In this document: positions 9,443 to 18,159 of the stretch, piece after piece | Position numbering within the stretch: the stretch's first letter is position 1 | Layout: each line of letters starts with the position of its first letter | Assembly (NCBI GenBank): GCA_944392105.1 | Contig: CALXVM010000019.1 | Coordinates: forward strand, 1-35,736 | Direction of reading: 5' to 3' | DNA: 35,736 nucleotides | Source of the DNA: an uncultured Clostridia bacterium | Lineage (GTDB): Bacteria > Bacillota > Clostridia > TANB77 > CAG-508 | The notes under the pieces: generated by a model | The model's database searches: none | What the model was told of the DNA's origin: nothing | The model's input: the letters and a program-made list of their open reading frames with translations, nothing else | Program-made: the position numbers and the translations under genes

Positions 9443-9471
9443 ATTATAACACTAGGATATGGCTTTTGCAA
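9443..9471 (-). promoter_or_regulatory. Promoter of the Asp23-like/cmk/plsC operon
   Basis: TTGCAA (9471-9466), a 17-base spacer and TATAAT (9448-9443) with the extended TGT directly upstream, on the minus strand, about 30 bases before the start codon. Confidence 0.75.
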
Positions 9472-9487
9472 TGTTTTTTACACATTA

Positions 9488-9531
9488 AAAGACCCAGCTG
9501 TAAATTAGTATAATTAATAGCTGAGCTCTTT
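9488..9531 (-). terminator. Weak terminator after prepilin/SUMF1 gene 1
   Basis: An imperfect stem of about 12 bp (AAAGAGCTCAGCT with AGCTGGGTCTTT) with a 19-base AT loop and a short T run on the minus strand, about 40 bases after the stop codon at 9570. Confidence 0.5.
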
Positions 9532-9569
9532 CTTTATTTTCCATATTATAATATTATCTTTTCAATATA

Positions 9570-10769
9570 TTACTGTAATATTTGATTTCCACCTAATACT
9601 GGATCTGAATCTGGTAATTTTATTGGTAGTACAATATTCTGTCTAAATCCTATTTGCTCGCTAGCTTCTCCATTATTATGTTCTCTTTGGTTAGCTTTAA
9701 TGTTACTTTGATTATAAGCTCCACCTCTTGTTACATTTTCATTTGTACCATAGCGTTCTGTACTCCATTCTGCTACATTTCCAGATATATCATATATATT
9801 ATTTACTTTATAATCTTCATTACTTCCAGTATTTATTTTGTCAGTACCAATATTTCCTTTATTATCATATAAATTATCATTTGTTTCGTTAATCCACTTT
9901 ATCATTGCATCCCATTGTTTTCCACTTAACATATTATTAAATTTTCTCAATCCTGTTATTTGTCCTCTTGATTCTTGTTTTGTAAGACCTAGTGTTAATA
10001 CATCTTGATAGCTAACATTTGTATATGGTTGTTTGTTTTTTTTAGTTTCTACTTTATTAGTAGATATATCATAGCTTGCCTCATAACGTCCTACATAAAA
10101 GCCTCCATATGTCTCTATAGATTCCTTTGAACTATCGATTGTAAGACCCGCAGTATCATCTCCCGCCTTATTAATTATTGTTTCTGTTGACACATCTTCA
10201 TTAGCTATTTTTGTACTATAATATGTATCCAGTGGCGTTTCATCTGTTGCTACATCTATTACTTTTTCTCCATTCCATGATATTAGTTTATATTCATTAA
10301 TATTATTTACTGGTACCCATACAAATTGGTTTCTCGTTGTTTGTGCATCTGCTACATTACTATCTGTTACTTTTTCTTCACCTTCATATATTACAAATCC
10401 ACCTATTACAGTATTTTCTCCTGTAGCCTCTGAAGCAACATAACCATTTGGTACAGGAACTTTTATTCCATCTTCGCTCACTACTTTATATACATTTTCT
10501 TCATCCCATTTTTCTCCTTTTTCACTATCTAAAGCATTCACTAATTCATTATATAATTTATTGAATCCTTCTTGCTCATTTATTACTGCTTCTTTTGTTT
10601 TATTTGCTGCTTCTTGTGCTTTTGTAATAATTCCATTCTCACAAAAAACTAGGCTTATGGTTATTCCCGCTAATATTAACAATACTACTATTGTTACAAC
10701 AAGTGCTATTAATGTAATACCATTTTTCTCCATTACTTGCTTTTTTGTACTATTTCTTTTTTCTTTCAT
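9570..10769 (-). CDS. Prepilin-like N terminus fused to SUMF1/FGE-sulfatase (C-type lectin fold) domain, paralogue 1
   Basis: The first 13 residues are basic and polar. They are followed by a class III signal-like stretch starting NGITLIALVVT and one transmembrane helix to about residue 40, as in type IV pilins and pseudopilins. The usual Glu at position +5 is Ala, so cleavage by prepilin peptidase is uncertain. A charged helix (about 45-85) leads to a domain typical of formylglycine-generating-enzyme-like proteins: NQFVWVPV, GGFYVGRYEASY, KQWDAMIKW, NNIYDISGNVAEW, TRGGAYN and a closing GFR. The Cys residues needed for FGE catalysis are not evident, so a binding or structural role is more likely than sulfatase maturation. 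The ATG at 10769 follows GGGAGAGG. The leader contains a (CT)17 tract and a hairpin. A second copy lies at 26887-28187. Confidence 0.8.
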   Translation of the reverse strand: MKEKRNSTKKQVMEKNGITLIALVVTIVVLLILAGITISLVFCENGIITKAQEAANKTKEAVINEQEGFNKLYNELVNALDSEKGEKWDEENVYKVVSEDGIKVPVPNGYVASEATGENTVIGGFVIYEGEEKVTDSNVADAQTTRNQFVWVPVNNINEYKLISWNGEKVIDVATDETPLDTYYSTKIANEDVSTETIINKAGDDTAGLTIDSSKESIETYGGFYVGRYEASYDISTNKVETKKNKQPYTNVSYQDVLTLGLTKQESRGQITGLRKFNNMLSGKQWDAMIKWINETNDNLYDNKGNIGTDKINTGSNEDYKVNNIYDISGNVAEWSTERYGTNENVTRGGAYNQSNIKANQREHNNGEASEQIGFRQNIVLPIKLPDSDPVLGGNQILQ

Positions 10770-10802
10770 GTTTTCCTCTCCCTTTCTTTTGCACGCAAAA
10801 AT

Positions 10803-10836
10803 GACAGGCTATTTTTACTTATAGTCTGTCTTTTTT
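10803..10836. terminator. Hairpin with T run upstream of prepilin/SUMF1 gene 1
   Basis: GACAGGCTAT (10803-10812) pairs with ATAGTCTGTC (10821-10830), followed on the plus strand by six T. Read rightward it is a good terminator with one G-U pair. Read leftward, in the leader of the gene, it has one A-C mismatch and is followed by ATTTTTG, so it could act as a weaker attenuator there. Confidence 0.55.
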
Positions 10837-10920
10837 ATACTACCAATAAAGGTATTTCTACCTCCTTGTATTCTTATTAAGTTACTTTTGTTGCCACACT
10901 TAACTAAACTACACTCTAAG

Positions 10921-10998
<78 letters not shown>

Positions 10999-11214
10999 TT
11001 TTACGTACCTCTTTTTTCTTTTTGTTTATTTCGCAATATTTTTCGCACTTTTTCGACATTATTTGTGCTTATTTTGTATTACTATACGCATTATATATTT
11101 TACTATATTAAATTTTATTTTTCAATACCATTTTTATTATTTTTAACATATAAATCTCATATGTTAATTAAAAATTTAACTATAATTATAGAAAAACATC
11201 TTTTTAAGATTTCA

Positions 11215-11254
11215 ATAAAAAATGCCTTGAATTTATTTTTTAACTCAAAGCATT
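11215..11254 (-). terminator. Terminator of the RelE/ParE toxin-antitoxin operon
   Basis: AATGCTTTGA pairs with TCAAGGCATT (one G-U pair) and is followed by TTTTTTATTG on the minus strand, five bases after the toxin stop codon. Confidence 0.75.
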
Positions 11255-11258
11255 ACTT

Positions 11259-11576
11259 TTATAATAGTCCCCCATCTAAGTAATTTCTTCCTCCATAATA
11301 TATATGTGCAATATAAACTACTTTTTCTAATTCATTTATGGTATATAAAATAACATAGTTGTTTACAATCATTCTTCTGTATTGTTTTTCCGTTCTATTT
11401 ACTTTTTCTATTTCAGTACACATTCTTGGAGAATTTTCTAATAAAAGAATATTATATATTACTTTTTCTCTTAATCTATTTGAGGCATCTATATTTTTTA
11501 ATTTATTAGAAATATAATCACAGATTTCTTCGAATTCATCTAAAAATTGGTCTGTTAATTTTACTTTATATTCCAT
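11259..11576 (-). CDS. RelE/ParE-superfamily toxin
   Basis: At about 105 residues it has the size and pattern of RelE/ParE toxins. It has an N-terminal strand (MEYKVKLTDQFLDEFEEI), two helices with 'ISNKLKNIDASNRLREKVIYNILLLENSPRM', then 'QYRRMIVNNYVILYTINELEKVVYIAHIYYGGRNYLD', which is the usual closing strand pair with the family's R-x-x-x-V-x-N-Y-x-I-x-Y pattern. Members either cleave mRNA on the ribosome (RelE) or poison gyrase (ParE); the sequence does not decide between them, though the 'YIAHIYYGGRNY' ending is common in ParE/YoeB-like members. The start chosen is ATG 11576, which overlaps the antitoxin end by 11 bases and has AAGGA upstream, rather than the longer frame from 11612. Confidence 0.85.
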   Translation of the reverse strand: MEYKVKLTDQFLDEFEEICDYISNKLKNIDASNRLREKVIYNILLLENSPRMCTEIEKVNRTEKQYRRMIVNNYVILYTINELEKVVYIAHIYYGGRNYLDGGLL

Positions 11577-11802
11577 ATTTTTCCTTCCACTCTTTAAAAA
11601 CTTCTCTAGCATCTCTTACTCTGCCTTTTTTTATATCGTCCTCAGCCTTTAATAGATGTTTTTCTATATCTTCCTTTAGTAACTTTTCTCTATATTCTTC
11701 CATTTTCATAATTATAATATCATTATTATTCATAGTAATAACCATTTCTCCATTTTGGTTAATTGCTGTTTTTAAATCTTGGATGTTTGTTACTTGCATC
11801 AT
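11566..11802 (-). CDS. Phd/YefM-type antitoxin
   Basis: The 78-residue protein has the N-terminal pattern of Phd/YefM antitoxins (QVTNIQDLKTAINQNGEMVITMNNNDIIIMKMEEY). This part forms the DNA-binding dimer. A charged helical tail would wrap around the toxin. It comes first and overlaps the toxin start by 11 bases, so the two are translationally coupled. A perfect 10-bp palindrome directly upstream (11820-11843) is the likely operator for autorepression. ATG 11802 follows AGAGG. Confidence 0.85.
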   Translation of the reverse strand: MMQVTNIQDLKTAINQNGEMVITMNNNDIIIMKMEEYREKLLKEDIEKHLLKAEDDIKKGRVRDAREVFKEWKEKYGI

Positions 11803-11819
11803 TTTAATACACCTCTCTT

Positions 11820-11843
11820 TGCTATACTATAAATAGTATAGCA
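11820..11843. promoter_or_regulatory. Palindromic operator/promoter of the Phd-RelE operon
   Basis: TGCTATACTA, a four-base centre, and the exact complement TAGTATAGCA. The palindrome contains TATACT/TATAGT -10-like hexamers, so repressor binding would cover the promoter. The rest of the 373-base gap 11803-12175 shows only AT-rich sequence, the terminator at 12090-12133 and a repeat copy at 12148-12173. Confidence 0.7.
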
Positions 11844-12089
11844 TAAATTTTACTATTTTTGAATAATTTTTATGGTTTTTCTAAAATTATTACTTGCATA
11901 TAATTTTATTATATACTATTCCCTTTAAATTATTTTTATCAAGTTCATTTTTTATTAATCAATTTTAATTATTAGCCTTTACATACTTTACTTATTTTTT
12001 CTAAAGCTCTCTACTTCTTCCAGAAATAGCTCAAAAGTTGGAGAAAAGCTGATATTTATTAAAAATAACGTAATAATAAAATTATAATA

Positions 12090-12133
12090 AAAAAAGTCTG
12101 TCAGTACAATTTATTTAACTAACAGACTTTTTT
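12090..12133. terminator. Bidirectional terminator after the GT2 gene
   Basis: AGTCTGTCAGT (12095-12105) pairs with ACTAACAGACT (12118-12128) with one wobble, and both sides end in T or A runs. It ends the leftward glycosyltransferase transcript. Confidence 0.8.
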
Positions 12134-12147
12134 ATATGTCAAAAATA

Positions 12148-12173
12148 TGTCAAAAATCTCCGTCCCCATTGAC
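12148..12173. repeat. Dispersed 26-29 bp repeat, copy A
   Basis: TGTCAAAAATCTCCGTCCCC followed by ATTGAC. The same sequence recurs at 16814-16840, 16855-16883 and 28467-28494. It lies two bases beyond the stop codon of the glycosyltransferase gene. A partial extra copy (ATGTCAAAAAT) precedes it. Confidence 0.85.
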
Positions 12174-12175
12174 CA

Positions 12176-13435
12176 TTATTTTATTTCTTGGCTAACCATT
12201 TCTGTTTTGTTAACATCATCAATCTTAATGCTTCTTGTATGTTCAATTTTCTCCCATTTTACATTTCTCTTAAATAAACATACAAAGTTAATTAATAACC
12301 ATGAGCCTAAGAATAATGGGTAACAAGCTAAACCTTTTATCATAGGTTTTATTGGCTTTTTATCTAATAACATAATAATTATTGCAGTTCCTATTGGAAG
12401 TAAAAATGTTGGTATTAAATATCTTAATATATTAACAACTAGGTCAACAGATGACATTCCAGCTCCTGCATATATTATAAAGTTCATACCTAGTAGCACT
12501 AATGTTAATACAAACATTGGTATACTTCCTAATATATATAGAAGTCCATCAAAGTTCATAACTGTTTTCTTATCTTTTACTGCTACTGCTAATGGCTTAG
12601 TATACTCTTTCAAGCATTGAATATGACCAATTGTCCATCTTGCTCTTTGTGACCAAGATTGTTTAAATCCAACTGGTTGCTCGTCATACACAATAGCTTC
12701 TCTTGCCCAACCTAATTTTCTTCCTTTAATAATTCTTTTTAAAGAGAACTCTATATCCTCTGTTAAAGTATTAGTATTCCAACCTTCTGGTTTAATTACG
12801 TCAAATCTTACCATAAAGCCTGTTCCATTAATAAGTGGTGATAATCCAATGTTATATCTTGCTAAATGATAAAAACGGTTCATTGTCCAGTAGAATAGTG
12901 CGTAACCTGCACTTACCCAGCTGTCTGTTGGGTTTTTAATATCTCTATAACCTTGAACAACATCTTCTCCTTGGCATAATTTTATATTCATATTTTTTAT
13001 AAAGTTAACATCCACAATATTGTCTGCATCAAATACACAAAATGCATCATAATCTGCATTTTCTTGTATTTTTTGTTGTAAAAACCAATTTAATGCATAA
13101 CCTTTTGTTTTATGTTCTTCATCAAATCTTTCATATACAATTGCTCCAGCATCTCTTGCTAGTTGTGCAGTATTATCTGTACAGTTATCTGCTATAACAT
13201 ATATGTCGAACAATTCTTTTGGATAGTCTTGTCTTTTTAAACTTTCTATTAAGTTTACTACTACTGCTGACTCATTATGAGCTGGTATAATTGCCATAAA
13301 TTTGTTTTTCTTTTCATTAACTATAGGTTTTTCTTTAAGTTTTACTAAAGAACATAAGCTTATAGCTATTTGGTATACCCAGAATATTGTTATAATCCAT
13401 ATTAATACTTGTTGTATTATATATAAATATTCCAT
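12176..13435 (-). CDS. Membrane family 2 glycosyltransferase, processive type
   Basis: The 419-residue protein has an N-terminal transmembrane helix (about 5-30) and a cytosolic GT-A domain (about 45-270). The catalytic set is that of processive polysaccharide synthases such as cellulose, hyaluronan and poly-GlcNAc synthases: DAD at 136-138, TED at 225-227 and QRARW at 263-267. Three to four C-terminal membrane helices (about 295-395) would form the export channel. It therefore probably builds and exports a beta-linked sugar polymer from a UDP-sugar. It is a single gene with its own promoter (13506-13534) and terminator, and no other polymer-synthesis genes lie beside it. The polymer cannot be named from sequence. 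Confidence 0.88.
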   Translation of the reverse strand: MEYLYIIQQVLIWIITIFWVYQIAISLCSLVKLKEKPIVNEKKNKFMAIIPAHNESAVVVNLIESLKRQDYPKELFDIYVIADNCTDNTAQLARDAGAIVYERFDEEHKTKGYALNWFLQQKIQENADYDAFCVFDADNIVDVNFIKNMNIKLCQGEDVVQGYRDIKNPTDSWVSAGYALFYWTMNRFYHLARYNIGLSPLINGTGFMVRFDVIKPEGWNTNTLTEDIEFSLKRIIKGRKLGWAREAIVYDEQPVGFKQSWSQRARWTIGHIQCLKEYTKPLAVAVKDKKTVMNFDGLLYILGSIPMFVLTLVLLGMNFIIYAGAGMSSVDLVVNILRYLIPTFLLPIGTAIIIMLLDKKPIKPMIKGLACYPLFLGSWLLINFVCLFKRNVKWEKIEHTRSIKIDDVNKTEMVSQEIK

Positions 13436-13505
13436 TCTTTTTTCTCCCTTTATATTTTTAAATTTGCATTTGTTAAAGCTCTAATTTAAAAGTCCTACAT
13501 TTTAT

Positions 13506-13534
13506 ATTATACTATTAAATCAAAAATTTTACAA
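13506..13534 (-). promoter_or_regulatory. Promoter of the GT2 gene
   Basis: TTGTAA (13534-13529), 17-base spacer, TATAAT (13511-13506) on the minus strand, about 70 bases before the start codon. Confidence 0.65.
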
Positions 13535-13701
13535 CTTTTTTTATTATTTTAATAAATTATTAATATTTTTAATTTATTATATTGCATTTTGTCTATATTT
13601 AATGCTGTTTTAACCTTTTCTAATTCATTATTATATTATTAATTTATTATTTTTATTTTTTTAATATTTTTCTTTGTTATTCTTTATTAAATAATCTATT
13701 A

Positions 13702-15867
13702 TTACTCTTCTATATTATCAGGATTATTATTTGATTCTTTATTCTCATCTTTTTCCTCATGATGTCCTACTTCTAAGTCCTTCATGCTTAAATTAATTCT
13801 GTCTTGATTGTCTATATCTATTACTTTTACTGTAATTTCGTCTCCTTCAGATAAAACATCCTCTACTTTGTCTATTCTCTTGCTAGATATTTTAGAAATA
13901 TGTAGCAGTCCTTCTTTTCCTCCACCAATATCCACAAATGCTCCAAACGGCATAATTCTTGTAACAACACCGTCATATATTCCGCCAACTTCAATATCTT
14001 TTGCAATATCAGTTATCATTTTCATTGCTTTTGTAGCACTTTCTGTGTCTTGTGAATAAACAAATACTCTTCCATCATCTTCTATATCTATTTTTACACC
14101 AGTTTCGTCTATTATTTTATTTATCATTTTTCCACTTGGTCCAATTACATCTTTAATTTTATCTGGATTTATTGTTTCTGTCATAATTTTTGGTGCATAT
14201 TTAGAAATTTCTTTTCTTGGCTCAGAAATTACTGGTAACATTACATTGTCTAATATGTAGTCTCTTGCAATTTTAGTTCTTTCAAACGCTTCTTTTATAA
14301 TATCATATGTTAGTCCGTCTATTTTAATGTCTACTTGTATTGCAGTTATTCCATCTTTTGTACCACCAACTTTAAAGTCCATGTCACCAAAGAAATCTTC
14401 AATTCCTTGAATATCTGTAAGCATTATATAGTTGTTTGGATTTTCTTTATCTGTAACTAGTCCTGTAGAAATTCCTGCCACTGGCTTTTTAATTGGAACT
14501 CCTGCATCCATAAGTGCTAATGTACTACCACAAATACTTGCTTGTGATGTAGAACCATTTGATGAAAGTACTTCTGATACAACTCTTATTGCATATGGAA
14601 ATTCATCTTCTGAAGGAATAACTGGAACTAATGCTTTTTCTGCTAATGCACCGTGTCCAATTTCTCTTCTTCCTGGTCCACGTGATGTTCTTGCTTCTCC
14701 AACGCTATATGGTGGGAAGTTGTATTGATGCATATATCTTTTTGCTTCTTCTTCATCTATTCCGTCTAGCATTTGCTCTTCACTTTTCATACCAAGTGTT
14801 ACAACTGACATTACTTGAGTTTGTCCTCTTGTAAATATTGTACTACCATGTACTCTTGGAAGAACGCCAACTTCACAAGAAAGTGGTCTTATTTCATCTA
14901 TTTTTCTTCCGTCTGGTCTTTTATGCTCTTTTAGTATCATTTCTCTTACACAAGCTTTTTCTAAGTCATGTATACTTCCAGCAATATCTGCTGAAATTTC
15001 CTCTACTTTTTCTTCTCCATATTTTTCTAAGAAGTAGCTATTAATATCTTCTGTAATTTTTTCTATGTTAGCATCTCTTACTTCTTTATCTTGGGCTTGT
15101 ACATCTTGGTACATTCTATCTTTAAAGTTTTCTTCTACTTCTTTATATATTTCTGGATCTGTTGCAAATGATTTATATTCAAACTTTGGCTTTCCTATTT
15201 CTTCTTTCATTTTAGAAATAAATTCACAAAGCTTCTTTATTTCCACATGTCCTGCTTTTATTGCTTCTAACATAACATCATTTGGTATTTCATCTGCTCC
15301 TGCTTCAATCATTGTAATTTTTTCTAATGTACCTGCAACTGTTAAATTTAATTTACTCTTTTCTCTTTCTTCTACTGTTGGATTTATTATAATTTTTCCA
15401 TCAACATAGCCAACAGAAACTGCTGCTGTCGGACCACCAAATGGTATGTCTGATATAGAAAGTGCTGCAGAAGCTCCTATCATTGCACAAACTTCTGGAC
15501 TGTTATCTTGTTCAACAGATAATACAGTTGCAACAACGCATACATCATTTCTAAAATCCTTTGGGAAGAGTGGTCTTAAAGGTCTATCTATTGCTCTTGA
15601 AGTTAGTATTGCTTTATCTGCTGGTTTTCCTTCTCTTTTTGTATAACTTCCTGGTATCTTTCCTACAGCATATAACTTCTCCTCATAATCAACTGATAAT
15701 GGGAAAAAGTCAATTCCTTCTTTTGGCTCTTTTGCTGCTGTTACATTTACCATAACAACAGTATCTCCATATCTTACTACTACACTGCCATTTGCAAGCT
15801 CTGCAATTTTTCCTGTTTCTAGTGTTAGTTTTCTTCCTGCTAATTCTGTTTCATAAACTTTGTACAT
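13702..15867 (-). CDS. pnp: Polyribonucleotide nucleotidyltransferase (PNPase)
   Basis: PNPase degrades RNA 3' to 5' by phosphorolysis, releasing nucleoside diphosphates, and is a core part of the RNA decay machinery. The 721-residue length is usual. Visible are two RNase PH domains (the first around residues 1-140, the second around 310-540 with [16 protein letters not shown] containing the catalytic Asp pair), a KH domain with [11 protein letters not shown] (about 560-615) and a C-terminal S1 domain ([19 protein letters not shown] onward). An acidic and Asn-rich tail follows. The start ATG at 15867 has AAAGGA upstream. It lies downstream of rpsO, the classical order. Its 5' region contains a very long palindrome (15890-16120), which recalls the RNase III-processed, autoregulated pnp leader known in enterobacteria. 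Confidence 0.97.
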   Translation of the reverse strand: MYKVYETELAGRKLTLETGKIAELANGSVVVRYGDTVVMVNVTAAKEPKEGIDFFPLSVDYEEKLYAVGKIPGSYTKREGKPADKAILTSRAIDRPLRPLFPKDFRNDVCVVATVLSVEQDNSPEVCAMIGASAALSISDIPFGGPTAAVSVGYVDGKIIINPTVEEREKSKLNLTVAGTLEKITMIEAGADEIPNDVMLEAIKAGHVEIKKLCEFISKMKEEIGKPKFEYKSFATDPEIYKEVEENFKDRMYQDVQAQDKEVRDANIEKITEDINSYFLEKYGEEKVEEISADIAGSIHDLEKACVREMILKEHKRPDGRKIDEIRPLSCEVGVLPRVHGSTIFTRGQTQVMSVVTLGMKSEEQMLDGIDEEEAKRYMHQYNFPPYSVGEARTSRGPGRREIGHGALAEKALVPVIPSEDEFPYAIRVVSEVLSSNGSTSQASICGSTLALMDAGVPIKKPVAGISTGLVTDKENPNNYIMLTDIQGIEDFFGDMDFKVGGTKDGITAIQVDIKIDGLTYDIIKEAFERTKIARDYILDNVMLPVISEPRKEISKYAPKIMTETINPDKIKDVIGPSGKMINKIIDETGVKIDIEDDGRVFVYSQDTESATKAMKMITDIAKDIEVGGIYDGVVTRIMPFGAFVDIGGGKEGLLHISKISSKRIDKVEDVLSEGDEITVKVIDIDNQDRINLSMKDLEVGHHEEKDENKESNNNPDNIEE

Positions 15868-15889
15868 AAAATCATCCTTTCTTCTTGAA

Positions 15890-16120
15890 ACAATACTAAA
15901 TTAGCGTAACCTCTATTATAAACTAGATATAAATTTTTAATATCTCTTTTATTAGCAAAAATATAATTTTTTGTACCTTGCTGTTTATACTTTGATTGCT
16001 CCACGTTTACTCGCTACGCGGTAATACAAAATTATATTTTGCCAACTATATTATAAGATTTTTTGTAATGTGACGTACTCTAGTTTATAATACAAGCTAC
16101 TTACTAAATTTTAGTATTGT
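15890..16120. repeat. Long palindromic element, copy 2, in the pnp leader
   Basis: Nested inverted repeats: ACAATACTAAA (15890-15900) with its complement at 16110-16120; TATTATAAACTAGA (15914-15927) with its complement at 16079-16092; and GCAAAAATATAATTTTTTGT (15955-15974) with the near complement at 16026-16042. The core (CCTTGCTG, TTGCTCCA, CGCTACGCGGTA) matches copy 1 at 2191-2356, while the arms do not. It fills most of the 450-base gap 15868-16317 between rpsO and pnp, and would be transcribed as one large stem-loop ahead of pnp. Confidence 0.7.
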
Positions 16121-16275
16121 CCAATTTATATATATTTTTTAATATTAATATCTAAGTTTTAAATTGAATTTATATTTCTTCAATTTATATTCTTAATAGC
16201 ATAACAAATTTATTTAAATAATAAATAAATGTTCCTTACCTAATTTATTATAATTTGCAAAATATTAAACTTGCA

Positions 16276-16310
16276 AATTGGACGTTTGCGAAATTGCTAA
16301 ACGTCCAATT
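16276..16310 (-). terminator. Hairpin after rpsO
   Basis: A perfect 12-bp stem (AATTGGACGTTT and its complement, 11-base loop) starts eight bases after the rpsO stop. The following sequence TGCAAGTTTAATATTTT is only moderately T-rich, so it may act as a leaky terminator or as an RNA-stabilising hairpin in a joint rpsO-pnp transcript. Confidence 0.6.
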
Positions 16311-16317
16311 GTAAATA

Positions 16318-16581
16318 TTATTTTCTTAAATTTAATTTTTCAACTATATCTCTGTATCTTTGAACATCTTTCTTAGCTAAATAGTTAAGTAAGCTTCTTC
16401 TAGAACCAACCATTTTAAATAATCCTCTTCTTGAGTGATTATCTTTTTTGTGAACTTTTAAGTGTTCTGTTAATTCTGTAATTCTTTCTGTTAAAAGAGC
16501 TATTTGAACTTCTGGTGAACCAGTATCATTTTCATCTCTTCTGTAGGTTTCGATAATTTCTTGTTTTCTTTCCTTTGTCAT
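16318..16581 (-). CDS. rpsO: 30S ribosomal protein S15
   Basis: S15 is a primary binder of the central domain of 16S rRNA and bridges to the 50S subunit. The 87-residue protein matches the family throughout: [34 protein letters not shown] and the ending [30 protein letters not shown]. The ATG at 16581 follows AGGAGG. It has its own promoter (16672-16700) and a leader hairpin (16614-16651) that is a candidate for the usual S15 autoregulation. pnp lies downstream. Confidence 0.98.
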   Translation of the reverse strand: MTKERKQEIIETYRRDENDTGSPEVQIALLTERITELTEHLKVHKKDNHSRRGLFKMVGSRRSLLNYLAKKDVQRYRDIVEKLNLRK

Positions 16582-16613
16582 TTATTTTTCCTCCTAAAAT
16601 TTTATTTGCCTTA

Positions 16614-16651
16614 AACTTGGTTATAGTGGAGTATTTTCCTAAAACTAAGTT
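16614..16651 (-). promoter_or_regulatory. Candidate S15-binding leader hairpin
   Basis: In the roughly 80-base rpsO leader, AACTTAGTTTTAG pairs with CTATAACCAAGTT (11 of 13 positions). S15 represses its own mRNA in many bacteria through varied leader structures. The assignment rests on position and fold only. Confidence 0.45.
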
Positions 16652-16671
16652 AAAGGTATATCACATTTGGT

Positions 16672-16700
16672 ATTATAACATATATGTACTAAAAAAGCAA
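16672..16700 (-). promoter_or_regulatory. rpsO promoter
   Basis: TTGCTT (16700-16695), 17-base spacer, TATAAT (16677-16672) with extended TGT on the minus strand. The zinc-ribbon gene promoter at 28525-28553 has the same hexamers and spacing. Confidence 0.8.
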
Positions 16701-16813
16701 ATACTTTTTGTTTATTCATAATTCTACCTATTGCTTACGCCAATTTAAAAAACTAAATTCTATTTACCAAAAGTAAGTAAGCTTTCATTGAATTTATGTA
16801 TTACATTTAAGAG

Positions 16814-16883
16814 TTGTCAAAAATCTCCGTCCCCTTTGACCATTGACCAAAAGGTTGTCAAAAATCTCCGTCCCCACTGACAA
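16814..16883. repeat. Dispersed 26-29 bp repeat, copies B1 and B2 in tandem
   Basis: B1 (16814-16840) and B2 (16855-16883) both read TTGTCAAAAATCTCCGTCCC and differ only in the closing half (CTTTGAC versus CACTGACAA). B2 has TTGTCA and TGACAA as inverted ends and lies seven bases from the stop codon of the gene at 16891. The remainder of the 309-base gap 16582-16890 holds the rpsO leader and promoter. Confidence 0.88.
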
Positions 16884-16890
16884 GATTTTC

Positions 16891-17088
16891 CTAATTTCCA
16901 AGTTGAAAAAATACAAGTAATGCTCCTCCAATTGCTATTAAAAATCCTAATATTTTTAGTCCAAGTGAAGCATCGTTTTGGTCTCCAAAGCTAAAAAATC
17001 TTTTAGTTAAAATACGTGCATCATATATCATAACTGTTCCTATTGTTGCCATTATTGCACCAACTACTAATAATATAACTTGTATCAT
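16891..17088 (-). CDS. Small two-helix membrane protein
   Basis: The product is about 65 residues with two hydrophobic helices (about 1-22 and 44-63), separated by a short loop with 'DARILTKRFFSFGDQNDASLG'. A GTG nine bases further upstream (17097) is possible, but ATG 17088 has the AGGA site at a normal distance. The family resembles small uncharacterised integral membrane proteins of Clostridia; no function can be assigned. It starts about 25 bases after the aldose-epimerase gene and is very likely in the same operon. Confidence 0.7.
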   Translation of the reverse strand: MIQVILLVVGAIMATIGTVMIYDARILTKRFFSFGDQNDASLGLKILGFLIAIGGALLVFFQLGN

Positions 17089-17113
17089 AAATATCACATC
17101 CTATTATACTTGT

Positions 17114-17983
17114 TTAAAAGAATTCTACTGTATACTTGCATTCGAAAGTATCGTTTGGCTTTAGTAATATAATATCTTGTTTTTGAGTAAACACTCCTGT
17201 GCCATTTACTGTATCTGCAGTAGATAACCATGGTTCTATACAAATAAATGGTGCTCCTGGTTTTGACCAAATAGCTAAATAAGTAAATTCGTCAAAATAC
17301 ATTGTTAAAAGTGGTTTATTCATATGTTTATTTTTTAAGCTTATTTTTTTGTTTGTAATTCCTTTCATTATAATTGCATCGTTATCAAATGTATGTGAGT
17401 CTAAATTGATTATTCTTTTATTTACTAAAATATTTTTTGCATATTCTGTGCCTACTAGACCATCTACCAAGTATAAAAAATGTATTTTTTCTTCGTCTTC
17501 TGCAAATTCTAAGTAATAATTTCCGTTTTTTAATTCGTTTGCATCTATTTTAAATGCTGGATGCCCACCTATCCCAAAAGGCATTGCAATTCTTCCTGTA
17601 TTAATTACTCTATACATTGTTGTAAGTTTATTTCCGTCTAGTCTATATGTATTATAAAGTTCAAAGTCATAAGGATATCTTGCAAGTGTTGATGGGTTAC
17701 TTTTTAATACATAAGAATGAAAATTGTCTAATTTTGTTATTGGCTCAAATTCCATGTCTCTTGCAAAACCATGTTGGCGTATTTCATATGTTCTCCCACC
17801 TATTAATGTCTGATTTTTCTTTAGTTTTCCTACTATAGGAAATAACACTGGAGAATGTCTTTTCCAATATACTTTTCCGCTTTCGTCAAGCACATCTGCT
17901 CCTTGGTGTATTCTTTCCTCTCCATTTAATTTAAAACTTACTAGCTCTCCGCCTAGCCTTGATGTTAACATTTGTGCATACAT
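17114..17983 (-). CDS. Aldose 1-epimerase family protein (LacX-like)
   Basis: The 289-residue protein resembles the LacX branch of galactose mutarotase-like enzymes, which interconvert anomers of sugars or sugar phosphates. Diagnostic segments are SPVLFPIVGKLKKNQT (about 43-58), QHGFARDMEFEP (about 68-79) with the conserved His, GIGGHPAFKI (about 136-145) with the second conserved His, and CIEPW (about 249-253). The longer frame from 18001 would put the ribosome site AAAGGAGG inside the coding sequence, so the ATG at 17983 is chosen. A consensus promoter lies at 18017-18045. The substrate is not determined; a nearby galE suggests galactose metabolism, but they are separate units. Confidence 0.88.
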   Translation of the reverse strand: MYAQMLTSRLGGELVSFKLNGEERIHQGADVLDESGKVYWKRHSPVLFPIVGKLKKNQTLIGGRTYEIRQHGFARDMEFEPITKLDNFHSYVLKSNPSTLARYPYDFELYNTYRLDGNKLTTMYRVINTGRIAMPFGIGGHPAFKIDANELKNGNYYLEFAEDEEKIHFLYLVDGLVGTEYAKNILVNKRIINLDSHTFDNDAIIMKGITNKKISLKNKHMNKPLLTMYFDEFTYLAIWSKPGAPFICIEPWLSTADTVNGTGVFTQKQDIILLKPNDTFECKYTVEFF

Positions 17984-18016
17984 TGGAAATCCTCCTTTCA
18001 TAAAAAATCTATTTAT

Positions 18017-18045
18017 ATAATACTTATCTTTTATGTAAATGTCAA
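18017..18045 (-). promoter_or_regulatory. Promoter of the aldose-epimerase operon
   Basis: TTGACA (18045-18040), 17-base spacer, TATTAT (18022-18017) on the minus strand, just before the ribosome site. Confidence 0.8.
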
Positions 18046-18159
18046 GTAATTTTATTGTTCTAAGCTTAATGCCGCATTGTAATCAGTAATTAGAATTTAC
18101 TTTTTCTAAATATATGTTACTTTTTCAATTGACACAATGCCACATTGCTATAAGTGTTT

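Noticed and set aside
18073..18145. Imperfect inverted repeat ATGCCGCATTGT ... ACAATGCCACAT after recG
   Set aside because: Two mismatches, a loop of about 50 bases and no T run make a terminator or operator assignment unsafe.
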